From NCBI GenBank assembly GCA_019636795.1, contig JAHBWW010000007.1:96896-160895 (forward strand): a DNA stretch of 64,000 nucleotides, given 5' to 3'. Origin of the DNA: Phycisphaeraceae bacterium. Its GTDB lineage: Bacteria > Planctomycetota > Phycisphaerae > Phycisphaerales > UBA1924. Both the position numbers and the translations under genes were made by a program. The stretch's first letter is position 1, and each line of letters starts with the position of its first letter. The notes beneath the pieces are model-generated. The model had not been told where the DNA came from, ran no database searches, and saw only the letters and a program-made list of their open reading frames with translations. Shown in pieces: positions 25,233 to 33,613 of the stretch.

Positions 25233-25238
25233 GAAACA

Positions 25239-25547
25239 TCACGCCTTGATACGCACAAACACACCAGCAGGAACGACGAGGCGATTAAGAGCCTCGACCG
25301 TGCGTGCGTTGGGCTCGACAATGTCGATCACCCGCTTGTGTGTGCGAATCTCGAACTGTTCGCGACTCTTCTTGTCGATGAAAGGACCGCGCAACACCGT
25401 GTAGCGCTCAATCCGCGTCGGAAGCGGAATCGGGCCCTTCACCTTCGCGTTGGTGCGCTTGGCATGATCCACAATCTCCTTCGCCGAAGCGTCGAGAGCG
25501 ATGTGGTCATACGCCTCCATCCGAATTCGGATCTTGCCACCGGTCAT
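25239..25547 (-). CDS. rpsJ: 30S ribosomal protein S10
   Basis: 102 residues: [40 protein letters not shown] and [20 protein letters not shown] are S10 signatures, with [20 protein letters not shown] at the end. S10 also acts as NusE in antitermination. The ATG at 25547 was chosen on the family N-terminus over an in-frame start 63 nt upstream. It is the first gene of the minus-strand ribosomal cluster. Confidence 0.97.
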   Translation of the reverse strand: MTGGKIRIRMEAYDHIALDASAKEIVDHAKRTNAKVKGPIPLPTRIERYTVLRGPFIDKKSREQFEIRTHKRVIDIVEPNARTVEALNRLVVPAGVFVRIKA

Positions 25548-25793
25548 AAGTGCAACGTGCCTTTTCCTAAATCCCGGAACCAAATCCCGGGCCGAAACAA
25601 TAGCCCTCACACCGCGTGAGGTCTAGCGAACAACAACCATGCCCAACCGATCCATCGTGAATCGGCGGAGACAACTCGCTCAGTGCCGCTGGCGCAATGC
25701 CCGACGGAATCCACCACTGACGACCCCCAAGGCCACCCGTGCCTCGACCAGGTCCACGCCCGGATCGCAGAACCGTCCCGGGACAAGCCCCGA
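25548..25793 (-). other. 5' leader region of the ribosomal cluster
   Basis: About 250 nt between a possible promoter and rpsJ. It contains a hairpin CCTCAC-N5-GTGAGG (25605-25621) and two near copies of AAATCCCGG. An 84-codon minus-strand frame here is glycine-rich without family likeness and is not called. In other bacteria this leader carries L4-responsive regulation; I cannot show that here. Confidence 0.35.
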
Positions 25794-25821
25794 AGAGTAG
25801 AACATCAGGCTCATTAGTCAA
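25794..25821 (-). promoter_or_regulatory. possible sigma-70 promoter of the ribosomal cluster
   Basis: Minus strand: TTGACT (25821-25816), 16-nt spacer, TACTCT (25799-25794). The -35 box is good and the -10 box moderate. Position upstream of rpsJ in a divergent intergenic region supports it; nothing else does. Confidence 0.3.
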
Positions 25822-25934
25822 CGCATACCCTCGTTTGAACCGAACATTTTTTCATAGCCTTCCCCGCTCTCGCACACACGACTCATTCACCCCGGGCCCG
25901 CGAGCACCGCGTACCCCCGGAAGGAGACCTGACC

Positions 25935-27416
25935 ATGAGCCTTCGTTTGGTTGCCAGTGTCCTGCTCACCCTGACCAGCCCGGTCTGTTTCGCACAGCCT
26001 AAGGGCAATCCAAATCCACCCCAACCCCCTCAGAAAGGGGTTGCACTCGCCCCGGATCCCCTCCGCGTCGAGGCTGTCGGTGTCACGATTTCCATGCCCA
26101 TCGGCTCAGTGGCCGAAAACGCAGTCTACGAAAAAATCGCATCCACCCGCATTCAGCTCCCAAACGACCTTGGCATGGTTGTCGTTCAGGAACGACGCTC
26201 CAAAAACCTCCAACTCGACGTCACCACCGTCGCCGACGAAATCATCACCCAACTTCTCGCCATTTCTCCCCGACACGGGTTCATCACCGATCCCGACGAC
26301 CCCAGGGTCGGACGTGATTCCAAGGGTAACCGCGAACTTCAAGTCGTCGGCACCAGCGCGGCTGTCATGTCCCGCAACAAGTCCTTCACCGTTGGAGGTT
26401 TCCAATCAGACCACGCCTACGTCGCAATCCCGCGCGAAGGAAACAGCGATGCCACCCTGCGGGGATCCACCCTCCTCATGACGGGACCAGGACGATTCGT
26501 GCTTTTTGAGTTATTCACCTCACTTTCAACCTTCGAGCCCGCTCGGGAGATGTACGAAGTCATGCTCGCCTCTGTCGAAATCGAAGATCCGGCCAACCTC
26601 GCTGCCCGCCGAGTGGCCGCAATTTCCGCCGGCATCCACGCCCTTGAACGCCTCACCGAATCCGACTACCGCGAGATCTTTGAAAAGCACGGCGAGCGCT
26701 GGGAAAGGCTCTATACCTCCGGCGGCACGGGCTCCGTGCTCGATGACTCCGAAATCGGGTACCGCCGGGTCACCGCCCGCGTCGGGCATCGCGGCGATCT
26801 GACCGCCAAAAAACCACGCGACAAATGGACCGCCAACGACCTTCAGGAAGGGTACATCGTGCAGATCGATGCCCGCCTGCTCGAACTCGGAGGCGTGATC
26901 GACACCCGCTCAACCTACTTCCTCTCCCTCGATCGACGCGAAGAAGCCTGGGTCGTCAACATGGCAATCCGCCGCGAGAAAGACATCAGCCGCTGGCAGG
27001 AAATCGGCGCGCGCAGCGATGACGACCTCACGGTACAGATCATTCCCAAGTCGTCAGCCGCCACCACCATTCGCCCGCAAATCGAGGGCGAAGGCTACCT
27101 CTCCGTGGTCGAGAGCCTGATTCTCCCCCAGTTGCTCGTCAAGGTCGGCATCCCCACCGACTACGCGTTCTATACCTATCAGACAACATCCGGCACCATC
27201 CGCCTCCGCACCGATTCGCTGCACGAATCGCCGGGGCGGAAAGGTCGATGGAAGCTGCAAACACGTCTGAACACAGATGCAGAACGCCAGACCTTCACGC
27301 TCGACGAAACCGGCGCGATCATCGGATCAGAGTTTGACGACGGCCGGCGCTGGGAACCCATCTCCCTCGAACAGCTCCTCCGAATCTGGAAGAACAAGGG
27401 GCTTCCGCTCGACTGA
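25935..27416 (+). CDS. secreted protein of unknown function
   Basis: 493 residues with a signal peptide (MSLRLVASVLLTLTSPVCFA, then Q) and a proline-rich stretch (NPNPPQPPQKG) before the mature domain. The body is a mix of beta strands and charged helices, including MPIGSVAENAVYEKIASTR and a repeated SL-S-T-F style. No catalytic motif, no further membrane segment and no sorting signal are visible; the end is KNKGLPLD. AAGGAG lies 8 nt before the ATG. It is divergent from rpsJ and 36 nt upstream of ruvB. I do not recognise the family. Confidence 0.7.
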   Translation: MSLRLVASVLLTLTSPVCFAQPKGNPNPPQPPQKGVALAPDPLRVEAVGVTISMPIGSVAENAVYEKIASTRIQLPNDLGMVVVQERRSKNLQLDVTTVADEIITQLLAISPRHGFITDPDDPRVGRDSKGNRELQVVGTSAAVMSRNKSFTVGGFQSDHAYVAIPREGNSDATLRGSTLLMTGPGRFVLFELFTSLSTFEPAREMYEVMLASVEIEDPANLAARRVAAISAGIHALERLTESDYREIFEKHGERWERLYTSGGTGSVLDDSEIGYRRVTARVGHRGDLTAKKPRDKWTANDLQEGYIVQIDARLLELGGVIDTRSTYFLSLDRREEAWVVNMAIRREKDISRWQEIGARSDDDLTVQIIPKSSAATTIRPQIEGEGYLSVVESLILPQLLVKVGIPTDYAFYTYQTTSGTIRLRTDSLHESPGRKGRWKLQTRLNTDAERQTFTLDETGAIIGSEFDDGRRWEPISLEQLLRIWKNKGLPLD

Positions 27417-27439
27417 CCCATCGAAGCCCGAACAGACGA

Positions 27440-27445
27440 TACACT
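27440..27445 (+). promoter_or_regulatory. candidate -10 element for leaderless ruvB mRNA
   Basis: TACACT followed by 7 nt and the ruvB ATG at 27453. No Shine-Dalgarno sequence precedes the ATG. Confidence 0.4.
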
Positions 27446-27452
27446 GTTGCAC

Positions 27453-28496
27453 ATGGCTACCGATCGCATCATCTCCGCCGAAGCGGTCTCCAACCCCGAA
27501 GACGAGCGCCTCAACTGGTCGCTGCGCCCCGAGCGCATGAGCGAATACGTCGGTCAGCCGGAGTTGATCGAGCGCCTGAGCATCGCCATCGAAGCCGTGC
27601 GCCAGCGCGATGAACCCCTCGACCACGTCCTGCTGCACGGGCCCCCGGGCCTGGGCAAAACTACTTTGGCCCACGTCATCGCCCGAGAGATGGGGTCAAG
27701 GCTGCACACAACTTCCGGCCCCGCTCTGGCCCGAGGCACCGACCTGGTCGCCTGCCTCACCCGCCTCGAACGTGGCGATGTCCTGTTCATCGACGAGATC
27801 CACCGTCTCCCCGTCGCGGTCGAAGAGTTCATCTACCCCGCGATGGAAGACTTCCGGATCGACATTTGCCTCGACACCGGCCTCAACGCGCGCACGGTAC
27901 AGATCAACTGTCAGCCGTTCACCCTCATCGGCGCCACCACGCGCGCCGGGCTGCTCAGTGCCCCCCTGCGCTCGCGCTTCGGCATCGTCCATCACCTGCG
28001 CTACTACAACGAGCACGAACTGCTGACGATTCTGGAACGAAGCAGCGACCTTCTGGGTGTTGTGCCCGCAGCCGGTTCCCTCGCCCGCATCGCCAACCGC
28101 TCCCGAGGCACGCCCCGCATCGCCAATCGCCTCCTGCGCCGCGTCCGCGATTTTTCACAGGTCCGCGCCGATTGCGTGTTTTCCACACCGGTTGTCGACG
28201 CCGCCCTCAAACTCGAAGGCGTCGACCACCTCGGACTTGACGAACTTGACCGTGCCTATATGCGCATCATCGGCACAACCTATCAGGGCGGACCCGTCGG
28301 GCTCGAAACCGTCGCCGCAACCATGAACGAGGACGCCGGCACCCTCGAAGACGTGGTCGAGCCATACCTCCTTCAGATCGGGTTCCTGTCGCGCACCAAG
28401 CGTGGGCGGGCCCTGACGGCTGCGGGAGCATTGCACATCGGTCGCGGGGTTCGTGCCGCACCAGCCGACTATGGCCACGATGCCTTGTTTGAATGA
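27453..28496 (+). CDS. ruvB: Holliday junction branch migration helicase RuvB
   Basis: 347 residues. AAA+ motifs: LRPERMSEYVGQPELIERL at the N-terminus, Walker A HGPPGLGKTTLAHVIA (near residue 60), Walker B LFIDEIHRL, sensor 1 LIGATTRAGLLSAPLRSRFG with the arginine-finger region. The C-terminal winged helix has LGLDELDRAYMRIIGTTYQG and RTKRGRALTAAG. RuvB is the motor that migrates Holliday junctions with RuvA and RuvC (not in this window). ATG 27453 is preferred to a TTG 6 nt upstream. Confidence 0.97.
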   Translation: MATDRIISAEAVSNPEDERLNWSLRPERMSEYVGQPELIERLSIAIEAVRQRDEPLDHVLLHGPPGLGKTTLAHVIAREMGSRLHTTSGPALARGTDLVACLTRLERGDVLFIDEIHRLPVAVEEFIYPAMEDFRIDICLDTGLNARTVQINCQPFTLIGATTRAGLLSAPLRSRFGIVHHLRYYNEHELLTILERSSDLLGVVPAAGSLARIANRSRGTPRIANRLLRRVRDFSQVRADCVFSTPVVDAALKLEGVDHLGLDELDRAYMRIIGTTYQGGPVGLETVAATMNEDAGTLEDVVEPYLLQIGFLSRTKRGRALTAAGALHIGRGVRAAPADYGHDALFE

Positions 28497-28550
28497 GAGG
28501 GCGCACGCAGTACACACCGCAAACGGCTCAGCCGCCCACAAGCACCCCGA

Positions 28551-29309
28551 TCACTTCTTGGCAGCGCTGGCCGACAAGGACTTGGACATTTCTTCAGTCA
28601 GGTACAGGATGCACCCGTCATTCGGGCTGAGCGTCAACTTGCCCGCCATCAGCGACATCGCGGTCTCCATGGGGACCGACATCATCGACGAGCCACAGAT
28701 GTACTCATGCCGTTTGCGGTCGATCACCTCAAGCGGCGCCATGGCCTCGTCGCCACGCTCTTCAACCAGTTTGGTATAGATATTCAGCGCGTCAACCGGC
28801 ACATCGGCAACCAGTTGCTCGCGCTCGCGCACCAGTTCGGCCAGACGGTCCTTGATCTCGTCGGACCGCTTGGCGCGATCCTGCTCAGCAACATCGCGGA
28901 GTTTCAAGCGCTCGACCTTCGCCGCCTCGAGTTCGATCAGTTGCGCCTCAAGTTGTTCAATCTTTTCCATCTGCTCAAGTTGAGATTCTTCCATCGCGGT
29001 CTTGCGTTCCTTGAACGTGTTGACCTCGGTGAGCAGGGCCTTGTATTCCTTGTTCGTCTTGGCCAGATTCATACGGTCGCGCAGTTCAGCCACATGGGCA
29101 TCAATGCGTTCGACCTCACCTCCGGTGTTCGACGTGCTGGCCTTGAGTTGTCTGAGTTGGCCTGTGATGGAGACGAGTTTCGAATCGATATCCGAGAGTT
29201 GCTTGACCTGTTCCCCGAGGAATCGCTCGGCAGTCCGAAGTCGGCTCTGGAGCCCGCGAATCTGCTGATCTACCCGGAACACCCTGAGCAACTTGAGCGT
29301 GACGTTCAT
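28551..29309 (-). CDS. coiled-coil protein with degenerate C4 zinc-ribbon domain (zf-RING_7/CdsZ-like)
   Basis: 252 residues. Residues 15-180 form a long coiled coil (for example EQMEKIEQLEAQLIELEAAK). The C-terminal 50 residues match the zinc ribbon of the family (PF02591): YICGSSMMSVPMETAM, then LSPNDGCILYL. Family members have two CxxC pairs (CGxCH...CPxCGRILY). Here the first is C-G-S-S and the second S-P-N-D, so three ligands are gone. The fold is probably kept without metal. The gene is the last of a purA-uppS-cdsA run; a GGGAG supports the ATG. Confidence 0.8.
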   Translation of the reverse strand: MNVTLKLLRVFRVDQQIRGLQSRLRTAERFLGEQVKQLSDIDSKLVSITGQLRQLKASTSNTGGEVERIDAHVAELRDRMNLAKTNKEYKALLTEVNTFKERKTAMEESQLEQMEKIEQLEAQLIELEAAKVERLKLRDVAEQDRAKRSDEIKDRLAELVREREQLVADVPVDALNIYTKLVEERGDEAMAPLEVIDRKRHEYICGSSMMSVPMETAMSLMAGKLTLSPNDGCILYLTEEMSKSLSASAAKK

Positions 29310-29438
29310 TCAGTTCTCCCGACCGATCCACCGTCTGCTACGCGCCACGGACCAGATCGAACGGGCAACCCGCGATCGTTCTCGATGTGGATGACGCCCC
29401 TCGTGACGCATGCCTGACATTCTAGCACACTTTCCTCA

Positions 29439-30335
29439 CTACACAAGGCGCAGCAGCCAGTACGCAGCCGGAGCCGCCAGCAGCACCGAGTCAATCACAT
29501 CCAAAACACCCCCGAACCCCGGAAGCGATGACCCGGCATCCTTGATCCCCGCGTCCCGCTTGACCAGACTCATCACCAGATCCCCCACAGGCCCGACAAC
29601 CCCGAAGACAATCCCAAATATCACGCCCGCCATCGGCGGTATCTCCGCTGCCCCCGAACGGCTCAACAGCCACGCCCCCAAAGCCGCCACCCCCGCCGAG
29701 GCAATGACCCCGCCAAAGAAGCCTTCCCATGTCTTGCCCGGGCTCAGCCACGGGATCATCTTGTGCCGCCCGATGCTCCGCCCAACGAAATACGCCCCGA
29801 TGTCGCTCGCCTTGGTCGAGACCAGCACCCACAACACCACCCACGCACTTTCCTCACGCCGGATCAGCACCAGAAAACCGAACATCATGCCAAGATACAC
29901 AAACGCAAACAACGCCCCCCCCGCAGCCGTCACCATCCCCTCGACCTGCTTGTGCCGGCTGTAGAACGCGAGCGACCCGATGAGCACCAGCGTCACCGCC
30001 GAGTTCATGATCGCAGCCGCCGTCGTGCCATCGAGCGACTTGGGAAGAAACGCAATAATCGAAAGGCCCGAAAGCGCCAGTGTGATCACCACACGCCGCG
30101 ACACAGCGATCTTCTTCTCGCGATAGATCCGCGACAGTTCCAGCCCCCCACCGACCGCCAGCAGACTCACCACCATAAACACGATCGTTCCGGGCGGCCA
30201 GGTCGGACGTTGAAGCAGTTCGGCTGCCCACGCAGGGAGGGCGGTCCGATCGATGGCGTCGTCGAGCCATGAGCCGAGAACGATCAGCAGGATCAGCACA
30301 GGCCCCAGAAGCAATCGTTGACGCAGCACGGGCAC
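29439..30335 (-). CDS. cdsA: phosphatidate cytidylyltransferase CdsA
   Basis: 298 residues with about eight hydrophobic segments and the CdsA signature near the C-terminus: SLVKRDAGIKDAGSSLPGFG then GVLDVIDS. The classical pattern has PGHGG and DRxD; here these are PGFGG and DVID, so the two aspartates are kept and the histidine is Phe. It makes CDP-diacylglycerol from phosphatidate and CTP in the inner membrane. The start is GTG at 30335; a second GTG two codons later is possible. It follows uppS by 51 nt, a widely conserved pair. Confidence 0.93.
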   Translation of the reverse strand: MPVLRQRLLLGPVLILLIVLGSWLDDAIDRTALPAWAAELLQRPTWPPGTIVFMVVSLLAVGGGLELSRIYREKKIAVSRRVVITLALSGLSIIAFLPKSLDGTTAAAIMNSAVTLVLIGSLAFYSRHKQVEGMVTAAGGALFAFVYLGMMFGFLVLIRREESAWVVLWVLVSTKASDIGAYFVGRSIGRHKMIPWLSPGKTWEGFFGGVIASAGVAALGAWLLSRSGAAEIPPMAGVIFGIVFGVVGPVGDLVMSLVKRDAGIKDAGSSLPGFGGVLDVIDSVLLAAPAAYWLLRLV

Positions 30336-30386
30336 ACAATAGCAATCTCGCCGGTCGCACGTTCTGGTGCGCTCACCGACAATCAG

Positions 30387-31244
30387 TCACGCCTGCGGAG
30401 GTTGCGACTCGATCGCGCCAAAACGACGATCGCGCGAGGCATAGTCGCGAATGGCCGCATGGAGTTCCGAGGCACCAAAGTCGGGCCACAGAGCATCAGA
30501 AATGTGCAGTTCGGCATAACTGATCTGCCAGAGAAGATAATTGCTCACCCGCATCTGCCCAGCTGTGCGTATCAGCAGATCCGGATCGGGCAGGTCTTTG
30601 GTGTACAGGCGCGAGGCCAGCGCCGCCTCGTCGATCGTGTCGGGGTCGAGCGTGCCATCGCGCGCTTCGCGCGCCAAAGCCCGGGCCGCATCGACAATCT
30701 CGCCCCGCGAGCCATAGTTGATCGCAAGGCACAGCGTCGGACCGGTGCACGCACCCGTCACACGCTCGAGTTCGGCGATGGCGTTTCGGACTTCTTCAGG
30801 AAGTTCCGCCCGCCTGCCAAGCACGCGGACCCGGATATTCTCCTGCCGCAGCGCATCCTGTTCACCCTGGCAGTACGCAATGCACAGCGACATCAGCGCG
30901 TCGATTTCGTCCTTAGGCCTGCGCCAGTTTTCGGAACTGAACGAAAACAGCGTAAGAACTTCGACGCCAATCCTGCCGCACTGCTGAACCGTCTCGCGCA
31001 CCGCAATCGCGCCGTTGCGGTGCCCGAAAATGCGGGGGAATCCCTGCTTGGCTGCCCAGCGCCCGTTGCCATCCATGATGATGGCGATATGCCGCGGAAT
31101 GCGAGCCGGGTGAACATCGGGCAGGTGCAACAGCGGGTCGGCATGCGGATTGACATTGCGCATCCGGGAGACAACTTCGAGCGCACCAGCATCCGAAGCC
31201 CACGGGCTCTGACTTGCGATCTCCTTGCCGCCTGCAATGCTCAT
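30387..31244 (-). CDS. uppS: isoprenyl transferase (undecaprenyl diphosphate synthase family)
   Basis: 285 residues. Signatures: HIAIIMDGNGRWAAKQGFPR (catalytic Asp), FGHRNGAIAVRE, LTLFSFSSENWRRPKDEI, and C-terminal DPDLLIRTAGQMRVSNYLLW with the following QISYAEL (substrate-binding Arg and Ser). It extends farnesyl diphosphate to the C55 lipid carrier for peptidoglycan and O-antigen. An N-terminal extension of about 45 residues precedes the catalytic domain. GGAG lies 7 nt before the ATG. It is between purA (37 nt) and cdsA (51 nt). Confidence 0.95.
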   Translation of the reverse strand: MSIAGGKEIASQSPWASDAGALEVVSRMRNVNPHADPLLHLPDVHPARIPRHIAIIMDGNGRWAAKQGFPRIFGHRNGAIAVRETVQQCGRIGVEVLTLFSFSSENWRRPKDEIDALMSLCIAYCQGEQDALRQENIRVRVLGRRAELPEEVRNAIAELERVTGACTGPTLCLAINYGSRGEIVDAARALAREARDGTLDPDTIDEAALASRLYTKDLPDPDLLIRTAGQMRVSNYLLWQISYAELHISDALWPDFGASELHAAIRDYASRDRRFGAIESQPPQA

Positions 31245-31281
31245 CGATGCTCCACTCTGAGTCTCCGTACGCCCCGAGGTG

Positions 31282-32616
31282 TTATCCGCTGTTCACCGCC
31301 CGCGCGCCCAGTATGCCCGCAGCATCCACGATTTGGCTGCGATCGGGCCCGACGCTGACCAGTCCGATCGGAACCCCAACAAACTCTTCGATTCGCGTCA
31401 GATAGTTTCGTGCTTCCTTCGGCAGGTCCGACATCTGTCGCGCTCCCGAGATGTCTCCGAAAAACCCGGGCATGGTTTCATACACCGCTTCCACCCGCGC
31501 CAGTTCGCGCCCGTCAGGAAGAAATCGATTCGTCACTCCCCCGCCGGTGCGATAACCGACGCACAGGTGCAGTTCGTCCAGCCCTTCGAGAACGTCAAGA
31601 AGCGTGACACCGAGATGGGTGATGCCGTTGATCATCGCAGCGTATCGCAGCGCGACGAGATCAATCCATCCAACACGGCGCGGGCGGCCGGTTGTGGTTC
31701 CATACTCGCGCCCACGCTCGCGAATGCGATCGCCCAGCGCGTTGACTTGTTCCGTCGGCATTGCGCCCGCACCAACGCGGGTCGAATACGCCTTGGCGAC
31801 ACCAATGATGGTGGAAACGTGTGACATCGGAACGCCGGTACCGGCCGGGATTCCCAAAGCCGATGCGTTGGACGCGGTCACATAGGGATATGTGCCGTGA
31901 TCGACATCCAGCAGCGTGGCATTGGCCCCCTCAAAGAGCAGCCTTCGACCTTGCGCGAGCAGATCGTGCAGCAGGTACGTTGTGTCGCAGACGTGCGCGC
32001 GCAGCCGCTCAATGATCGGCCCAAGTCGGGCGATCAGCATTTTTGGGTCAAGTTCCTCACCACCACCGGGAAACATGGCAGACTTGATGCGGCAGGCTTC
32101 TTCGACACGCTCACGCAGACGCTGGGCATCGAGCAGGTCGATCACGCGGATCGCGCCACGACGCTGGGCCTTGTCGGCGTACGCGGGACCGATGCCGCGG
32201 CGGGTGGTGCCGATTGCCTTGCCATCAGCCCCGGCACGCTCCTCGCGAGCCGCATCTTCGAGCTTGTGGTAAGGCATGACAATGTGCGCGCGCGACGAGA
32301 TCCTCAAGCCCGAGGTATCAATCCCACGTGCTTCGAGGCCCTCGAGTTCGCGGACCAGAGTTTCCGGATCGATGACCACGCCATTGCCGATGACCGCGAG
32401 GACTCCCGGGAGGAAGACCCCTACTGGAATGAGGTGGACGGCGAATCGCTCTCCTCCGATGACGATCGAGTGCCCTGCGTTGGCGCCGCCGTTGTAGCGG
32501 ACAACCGCGTCGTGATCGCGCCCGAGAACGTCAACGAGTTTGCCCTTGCCTTCATCACCCCATTGCAACCCGATGACGGCGGTGCTTGCGTGCTCTCTGT
32601 CGGACTTCACCGGCAT
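31282..32616 (-). CDS. purA: adenylosuccinate synthetase
   Basis: 444 residues. P-loop-like GLQWGDEGKGKLVDVLG, VVRYNGGANAGHSIVIGGER, IGTTRRGIGPAYADKAQRRG, FEGANATLLDVDHGTYPYVT, TTGRPRRVGWIDLVALRYA and NYLTRIEEFVGVPIGLVSVG follow the family order. It converts IMP, aspartate and GTP to adenylosuccinate, the first step to AMP. GAGGAG lies 3-8 nt before the ATG. It is first in a minus-strand run purA-uppS-cdsA and divergent from the small zinc-ribbon gene. Confidence 0.97.
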   Translation of the reverse strand: MPVKSDREHASTAVIGLQWGDEGKGKLVDVLGRDHDAVVRYNGGANAGHSIVIGGERFAVHLIPVGVFLPGVLAVIGNGVVIDPETLVRELEGLEARGIDTSGLRISSRAHIVMPYHKLEDAAREERAGADGKAIGTTRRGIGPAYADKAQRRGAIRVIDLLDAQRLRERVEEACRIKSAMFPGGGEELDPKMLIARLGPIIERLRAHVCDTTYLLHDLLAQGRRLLFEGANATLLDVDHGTYPYVTASNASALGIPAGTGVPMSHVSTIIGVAKAYSTRVGAGAMPTEQVNALGDRIRERGREYGTTTGRPRRVGWIDLVALRYAAMINGITHLGVTLLDVLEGLDELHLCVGYRTGGGVTNRFLPDGRELARVEAVYETMPGFFGDISGARQMSDLPKEARNYLTRIEEFVGVPIGLVSVGPDRSQIVDAAGILGARAVNSG

Positions 32617-32836
32617 GTACTCCTCGACTGTGGCTTATCGGTCTGTGATGCGGGCCGAACCCTTGCATTGCAGACCGAGAAGACAATAGGGCGTCGCAGG
32701 ACGGCAAAGCCGCATGATCGGACGTGCTCGAATCTGGTCTGTGACGCAGGTGGATCAAATGTCTCGAACGAGAGACTTGCATGTGAAGCACGATTGCGAA
32801 TGAGTCGATAGGTCAATTGCGGAGGAGCAAGCGGCT

Positions 32837-32995
32837 ATGTCGTCACAGAACGTGCGCATCATGTGCCCCAATTTGAACTGTCGGAAGGTGCTGGCGGTGC
32901 CGGACTCTGCCCGCGGAAAAACCGTGCGCTGCAAGGCGTGCGGGACTGCGGTGCGGGTGCCCGACATTAAACCTGCGCAACCACCGACAAAGTGA
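32837..32995 (+). CDS. MJ0042-like small zinc-ribbon protein
   Basis: 52 residues: CPNLNCRKVLAVPDSARGKT then VRCKACGTAVRVPDIKP. This is the MJ0042-type ribbon (CPxxxC...VPxxxxGKxVRCxxCG), abundant in Planctomycetota, usually as the N-terminal sensor part of longer proteins. Here it stands alone with a short proline-rich tail. GGAGGA lies 10 nt before the ATG, so translation is well supported. Four cysteines could bind one zinc. Function unknown; it is divergent from purA and convergent with the FHA gene. Confidence 0.8.
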   Translation: MSSQNVRIMCPNLNCRKVLAVPDSARGKTVRCKACGTAVRVPDIKPAQPPTK

Positions 32996-33017
32996 CGGGC
33001 GCGAAAGTCTCAGCTGT

Positions 33018-33533
33018 TCAAAGCGGTGGCTGATCGTCGTTGTCGTCGCGGAAGTCGAAGTCGAAATCGATGATCGAGCTCTCGTCGTTGCGCACGCCGT
33101 TGGAGGTTTCATCGTCGTCCATGACCGAGGGCCTGGGCGCCGATTTGGGCTGCTTGACAGGCTTGGGTGGCGCATCCTCCCCGCGTGGGCGTCCTTGTTC
33201 AAAGAGCAGGACGGGATCGATGTGTTCCGGGTCGCCATCGATGCGCACAACGAGCACGAGTGGCCCGATGGCGATCAGGTCGCCCGAACGCAGCGATGCT
33301 CGCTCGACGCGGGTCGTGTTGACCCATGTGCCATTGCGTGATCCCAGATCGCGAAGCGAGATTCCGTCGGAACGGACCTCGAACTCGCAATGCTGGCGTG
33401 ATACCTGCCCGTCGGGAACGCGCAAGGCGCACTGAGTGTCGCGGCCAAGGACGTAACGGCCCGGCTTGAGGGCCTGCATGGCGAGTTTGCCAGTCGCGCT
33501 GACCTGTACGAGTTCAACCTGCACGCTTCGCAT
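33018..33533 (-). CDS. FHA domain protein
   Basis: 171 residues. An FHA domain covers about 20-100: GRYVLGRDTQCALRVPDGQV, SRQHCEFEVRSDGISLRDLG, SRNGTWVNTTRV, with the phosphothreonine-binding Arg, Ser-x-x-His and Asn-Gly residues all in place. The tail is proline-rich and then strongly acidic (IIDFDFDFRDDNDDQPPL). FHA domains bind phosphothreonine peptides, so it probably works downstream of a Ser/Thr kinase; none is in the window. AAAGGA lies 1 nt from the ATG. Confidence 0.9.
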   Translation of the reverse strand: MRSVQVELVQVSATGKLAMQALKPGRYVLGRDTQCALRVPDGQVSRQHCEFEVRSDGISLRDLGSRNGTWVNTTRVERASLRSGDLIAIGPLVLVVRIDGDPEHIDPVLLFEQGRPRGEDAPPKPVKQPKSAPRPSVMDDDETSNGVRNDESSIIDFDFDFRDDNDDQPPL

Positions 33534-33613
33534 ATCCTTTCAGGCCGATGGTCCGACAGTGGAGTTTGAACCAGTCCTGGCTGGTCTGCCCGGTCGGTTT
33601 CGGGCACTCGCTG

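Noticed and set aside
25567..25821. 84-codon minus-strand frame in the rpsJ leader
   Set aside because: Glycine-rich translation without family likeness and no ribosome site; more likely untranslated leader. A leader peptide cannot be fully excluded.
31897..32811. 304-codon plus-strand frame opposite purA
   Set aside because: purA motifs on the minus strand are full length; the plus frame has no independent support.
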